64,000 bases of DNA from assembly GCA_020698575.1 (NCBI GenBank), contig CM036241.1, forward strand, positions 9,838,416 through 9,902,415, given 5' to 3'. The notes beneath the pieces were generated by a model. That model was not told the origin of the DNA. It saw only the letters and a program-made list of their open reading frames with translations, and did not search any database. This stretch comes from Bostrychus sinensis. Lineage: Eukaryota; Chordata; Actinopteri; Gobiiformes; Eleotridae. Shown here one piece after another: positions 51,813 to 58,900 of the stretch (positions are counted from its first letter, which is position 1; every line of letters begins with the position of its first letter). The translations under genes and the position numbers were made by a program.

Positions 51813-54800
51813 GTCTGTCTGTCTATCTATCTACAAGAGTAACACTTTAGAATAACTCAACTATTAGGCAGTATGTAATACAGCATTAATAAATATGTAA
51901 TTAACAATAATTCAATAAACAGTTTATAGATCTTGAATTACCACTGATGTTTATAATTTATTTACATGAGGTTATTACAAAAGAATTAAACATGAATTAT
52001 AATGTTTATAACTCAATGGTGTTTATAATGTTGCTGTAATGCTTTGTAAGTAATAAATTAACTGTTTACTAATCCTTACCTTATACTTAACTAATGTCTC
52101 ATTGTTATTCTAAAGTGTTACCAATGCAAGATTTTGGACCAACTTTCACCAGTCACAACTAGAGCTAAATCAATATTTTTATGAAAACTAAACCAGGGCT
52201 AAACCAATCAGTGTAATACAAGTTATTGCGTTATTGTGATTATTGCTGTTCCATTTTATGTCCAGTATTTCTTTGCACCCTTGGGAATTGCTTTTTTAAA
52301 AATCATTTGTCCACCGAACTCTAAAATGTGAGAGTTTCCCCTGCACCAGCCGCCCCTGCCCCACACACACACAGCCCCACACGCCAAGCCCTCGCGTGTA
52401 ACAAAGTGGAGGTGTCAGCACACTGTCCCGTGATTGACAGAGCTTACTGGGGAGCCCTTGTCGCCCTTGATGGCCGAACCGCTGCCGACTCCTGGAGGTC
52501 CCTGTCAGCAGAGAGAGAGATAAGAGCTGCGGATCATTATGCTCACGCGCGGTCAGGGATATTTCTGCAGCCGCCGCTGAGAGGCTGTGACTCACCCTTT
52601 CTCCCGGGCTGCCCTTGTCCCCCTGCGCACATACAGAAGGGAAAAAAAGATAGGAAAACACAAAAACTCTTAAGTGTTGTTATCGCAAACCAAGTGATTC
52701 ATGATCGCCTCCCATTGAGACCAATCTGCTCCATATATTTATAAACATGCAAACACTCCTTCACATCCCGCCTCTTATACAAATATAGATGTCTTAAAAT
52801 TAAATAAATTAAAATAAAAACGTCTATCTCAGCGACGTAATTAGAAGTAGCAGGCTGACGCTAATCTCCAGAGAGTAACAACTGATGCTGATTAATAATT
52901 ACACAACATCAGGAGTGATTCAGGAGTTTCCATAGAAACCGACATCAAAGGCATGTCCCAGAAAAATCCCAAAAATCATCCCGTCATCAACATCAGAACA
53001 GATTATTCAGCGCAAAAAAAGTAACAGGAATGTGAAGTGGCCTCGATGACAGAGATAAAAAAATAATACATTTGGTTTTAAGATAGTTTGAAACCTCATT
53101 AAATGCATAAATTTAAGTTTAAGGTTATATAGTTTAAAGAAGTGTATGGGTGACATAAGCTGAAGAGTAAATACTGCCCCCTCGTGTTTACAAGTGCACA
53201 TTACAACTGGGGCTCTCAATGTAAAAATTAATATTCTTAGTTACTGAAGCATAATGACAAAGAACTACAATGCTAAATCAACAACTATTTTAAATGTACA
53301 ATGAAATAATCAACATCAGCATCGCAGTGTTTATATCTCAAATTAAATAAATCGAAAAAACTGATTATCACATAAGCAGGGCTTGACATTAACTTTTTGC
53401 TCACTGGCCACTGTGGCAAGTCCTTTCAAAAGTTATCAGCCACATAGTGTTTTTCCTAGCCAGGATTTAAGGAGTTTAAATGTTTTTGTATTTATTTCCT
53501 AGCATACAATAAGATTACAGAAATGCAGAGCTTGGTTTTATGTAGAGACGAGGATTTATTAAATATGTGGAAAACAGGTTTACCTAGGCAGAGTAAATTT
53601 GAACGTTTTGCATGTGGTCTTAATACATTTCTTTTCTTTTTTTTTCTCGGATCATGATGAATTATTGTGTACTAAATTAGGTGTTGACTCAAATATGCAT
53701 TCAAACAGGAAATTAGGAACTCTAAAGTTAAGATACATAAATAAAATTATTACTAGCCAAAATGGAAATCATTTGGCTGAACGCTTGTGCTAATGTCAAG
53801 CCCTGCACATGAGTAAAGGCTGAATGTACAATAGAAATATGTAACAATAGAACAATATTTTGTCTACACATATGATAATTACATAGAGGTAAAAAGTTTT
53901 TGAAATATTTTATAGTAGATATAACTCCAACTTAACAAAAATGTACACAGATGTCTAATTCCCATTTCTGTTGAATATATTAAAAATACTGTGTTTAAAG
54001 TAGGGGTGTAACAATACATTTTTGCAATGATACAATATGTATCAATTAGAAATGTTTTGATACAATTCAAGAACAATTTTGGCTGATTTGGAACGATACG
54101 ATTCGATATGATTCAACACCTTTGTATCAATAATCGATACAGCAACTTTTTGCCAAAAATCATAAAAGTTTACTTTCAAATGTAGCACCACGGCCGGGGT
54201 TGATTATGTCCAGCAGACAGAGAGTGAAGAAAAGTTGAATATAACATTTTGTTTAATTAAAAACACTAAATTTTTTTCCAAAAAGCCATATCTGGTTTTA
54301 TTTTAACATACAAATTTCTAATTTCAATATTTCCGATAGTATCGAGTAATACTTCATGTGTATTTATATTCACTTCCTAGAAAACGATACGATTCGATAC
54401 AAGGTCATGTGTATCGATGTAGCTGTATCATAGGAAAAAAAACTCGATACATCAATAGAGTTACTCTATTGTTACACCCCTAGTTCAAATTAAATAAACA
54501 CACACACACAGTACCTTGATGGAGAGTCCTGGTGTACCTGGTAACCCGGGGCGGCCGTCCTGTCCTGAAGGCCCCGGGGATCCAGAGGTACCTTTGGCCC
54601 CATCCCCTCCTGGACGTCCTGGAGTTCCCTTTGTACAGCACACAAAAACTGACAATAATTATCACTGATGATGTTCAGAAACTAGATAATTCATGTTGTA
54701 ATAACTGCGCCAGACCACAGACAGTTTATTCTGCACCCGTTAATGGTACTGCCTCTGTTTTCTGATTATAAAACAATTAAGTGATATTTTCTATTCAGGC

Positions 54801-55881
54801 TTTTTACTTACAGGTATTCCTGGGAGGCCGGGTTCCCCTTTCCTTCCTGGAAGACCTCCCCCGGACACAGAAGACCCTGGCTCTCCCTAAAATATGAACA
54901 ATGCCATATGTTGTTACTCAAATGACAATAAAATAAACTGTACATATTACTGTATATATAATCTCACCCTTTCTCCTTTGTCACCCTTTGGCCCGACTGG
55001 TCCCGGCAAACCAGGCTCACCCTGAAATCAACAAGAAAACTTCAAATGCAGTCCTTTTACCTTCACAGCCAGCTCAGAACCAAACGCTTTACTCACTGAA
55101 GTCCCTCTGACGCCGGGAAGACCCTGAGAACCCTGAAGGACAAAACACATTTTTTTTTATGACATTTACTTGAATGAATGAAAATAACTTTAATTATGAC
55201 ATTAATTACTAAAATAAAATGATGTCTCCTTAAATGAAAACGTAGTAAAGCAATAAAATTAAAGGTACTGTAAACAGCATGCACTCTACTGGTTAGAAAA
55301 CAGTACTGCAGTCTAAATCAAAACAATGGTCTGTGGGTTTCCAGTCTTTCTGCTTTTCTGATTGGACGATCAGCAATTCAGGGTTTTAGAACCAAAACAA
55401 AAAAAATATAAACATACACAACTTGGCCATTATATAAAATAAGTTTTTAATTGTGAATAAATCAGCTGTACTTAAGTACTTAATTGTATTCACTTCAAAC
55501 ATAATTTATTTTTATGTACTCAATGTAAACAACCTCTGGCAGTGCCTTTGTGGCCCACCAGGGGGCTCCGGACCCCACTTTGGAAACCACTGCACTAAGG
55601 TAACAAAAGAGTAGTGTTTTCTAAGGGTATACAAGGGTTAAAAATAGTTTTAGACACCTTTGCATTTGTATTTTATAATAACTTAAAATAATGTATATGG
55701 AAAACCTCCTCTTTTGCAGAGAACGCTTGGATTAGGTGTCTGTCGCCCCCTGCTGGCAACAAAGGGGACTGGACAGAGCTAAACGTACCTGACAAACTTT
55801 ACAGACTAAATGTATCATCTCAAGTTATAATAGCGCTTTGAGAAACTTGTCAAGCTTGAAAAGCGCAATATAAATCCAATC

Positions 55882-55937
<56 letters not shown>

Positions 55938-58900
55938 AGGGTTCAAAAAAATAAACCCTTTCCAAATGTATTTTACTTATCTGACATTATGACCTGAACC
56001 TTTATGTGGCCCTCTGGTAACATGGGCCCTAGCAAATATGAGTCTGAGCTTTAAATCCTCCTTGTACTCACTGGGACGCCTGCGTTTCCTGGAGAACCTG
56101 GTCGCCCCGGTAAACCAGAGCTTCCATCGATTCCAGGAAATCCCTAAAGGAAAAAAAAAATCTTTTAACCTTAGTCGCATTGAGACCTTGTTAAAAGAAA
56201 TCATCGTTACAACTCACCCTCTCCCCCTTCTCCCCCTTCAGCCCCACAGTGGGCTCAAAGGGCCCGCTGGGACCTGGCGGACCTGGTGGACCGGGACGAC
56301 CCTCAGGACCTCTGATCCCGTCTCTCCCGGATAAACCATCTCGACCCTGCGACATCGAACACACTTTAGCTTAATTATCTGGTTGTTCAGTCGATATGAA
56401 TTACAGGAAATCATTAACGTCCTGTTCTTTCACTCTAAATGATCCAAAAATAGGTTTATATTATATTATTTTCAACATGTGAGTTAAATATTGCTGCTAA
56501 ATATTGAGTTGAGATAGAAATATGACTTAAAATACTACTTAAATGTCCTGTTTGAATATAGAAAGACATACTAGACTTTGGTTTAACTTGTAACAGACTG
56601 GGCCAAATCAATATTAAAACAATCTCAGACAAAATTTATGACCAAATATGGGACAAAACAGGGCTAAAACAAGCACCACAATTCAGTTTAAGGCTTTTTT
56701 GGACAATAACTTTGACAGACAAGAAGGCAATTCTTTGGGATTATGGATAATGTTGCTGAGGTTACAATAACACTATATTCGGCTAAATATTGTCCAATTC
56801 AGGGCGGCAGTAGCTCAGTCTTTAGAGAAGTTTGCTCTCTAATGCGAAGGTTAGATTCCCGGTACCAGCATTGCAGACTGTCGTTGGGTCCTATAAATCT
56901 ATTACATTATTATTATTAACTCAACACTAATTCAGTGTAGACTTTATAGCTGCAAAGACAGAGCTCTGAGTGAGGAGGTGACTTCTTTTCACACCAAACT
57001 TATTAAACTTATGCTATTATACCTCAGAAGGATGGTTATGTTTGGAAAATTTGTAGTGCTACAATTGCTACAATTTTCATTTTTCCTTCTCTGTTGTTGC
57101 GCATAAAAGGACTAAACTACTAAACCTGGTCTAAACTAGGACTAAACCAGGACAAAAAACCAGGTCTAACTGGGAATGAACAAGGACTAAACCGAGTCTA
57201 ATCTAGAACTAAACCAGGACTAAATCAGGAATAAACTTGAACTTCACCAGGACTAAATTAGGACTAAGCCAGGAATAAACTTGAACTTAACTAAGATTAA
57301 ACTAAGATTAAGCCAGGACTAAGCCAGGGCTATACCAGGACTAAACTAGAAATTAACTTGAAGTAAACCAGGACTAAACATAAAAGGAAAGCTGGTTACA
57401 AGCAGAAATACAGAGAAGCAATGTTTAGCAGATGTTTTGCGCTAATTTAATAAAGAGCTGTGCCATTTATAACGGGACAATGGTAATTTCTAAAGTATTT
57501 GAAATGACTTGTGTACTTGCATTAATCTCCATATGTGTGATTAGCAGATAAACGGCTAATCATGCATTATCTCTAAAGTCAGCACTGAAGTCTGAGGATT
57601 ACTGTTACTCAGTGACTCACAGGCTCCCCCTTGCGTCCATCCACTCCATCTCTGCCTCTCTCCCCCTGAAAAGACCAGCAAGTATCACAGCAACTTAATA
57701 TGTTAGGCTCAAAAATTCATTCATAAAAAAGAAAAAGTGACAAACCGTACCTTCTGTCCACGGTCTCCCTTCTCCCCCTAAAGACAATTATAAAATATAG
57801 TTTTTATTCCATATTACTTAGAGTTTAATTGTTGTTTACAGAGTCTCTCACCCTGGGACAGTGGACTGCACACTGGTCCGTGTCTGGAATCACCTAAAAA
57901 CAAACTTATCTTTATATATCACTGCAAAATTAAAAGATACTTTGAAAAGTGACATATATTTGCTCCTACTTCAGGTATCCGTGCGATGCCACAGAGCAGG
58001 TCGGACAGTTCGGTGTGAACAGAGTCCAGCTGTGCCGCGTCTGAGACGTACAGTATGTTCTGAGTGCTGCCGTCGGTCACAGCTCTGCGCAGCTGCTCTG
58101 TGTCGGCCTGGTTCACTCCCACACCCAACACCGTCACTCCTGAGGACACAACACGCAGCTTTAATCATTAAGAGTTTATACGTCAGGGTTTAGCTCCAAT
58201 CAAGAGTGTCTATTCACTCCTGAGGGTAGTCGTCCACAAAGATGAAGAGAAAATAGCTTCAACTTCAGTTGTGGTTGCGACAAAGACAAATAAAACCCAT
58301 CTTTTGTGTCTTTGTAACATTTGTACGTACAGTCGCTTCATTGTTGTCTGTTAAGAATGATTGTTTATTTCTTTTGGCTGCCCTTAAAGTTAAAAGACCT
58401 CAGTGATCTATGGGACTGTTTACTTTATAGTTAACAGGCCTTCTTTATAGAATAAAGAAGGCCTGAGATGAAATAGAAGATACAAAAATATCACCTTGGC
58501 AAAAACTAAATATCAGTCACTGTGCAGCTCATGAAACCTTGGCCATGGACCTTTGTAATTTTTTTTATCACAAAACATTTGTAGACTTTCATTTGTTGTT
58601 GAGTGTAGAAGGATGTTCATATAATAAATGCTTATATCTGCTGACTCGACAGCCAGTGAATCTTTCAGCTCAATTTAAAAACTTCTTCTTGAAGTTTCTC
58701 CATTGATGCTGTCTGTGTTCTGCCCTCTCTAATGTACAGATTGCGAATGTGTCGTCACACCGTAAACTTAAAGCATTTAGGGACGAGCGGGCGCACAGGC
58801 TGTCAAAAATGTAAACGCAAGCTACTTCCAATTGACTTCAACTGGACAGTAGGCAACATTAAACATATTATTCTTGTTATTTTGGCAACAATAGTAAGTG

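Larger units (their letters stand above)
56347..57620. other. intron w6-w7
   Basis: Holds a SINE head (56803-56900) and a run of actaaaccagga-like repeats (57105-57385); the rest is unrecognised. Confidence 0.6.
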
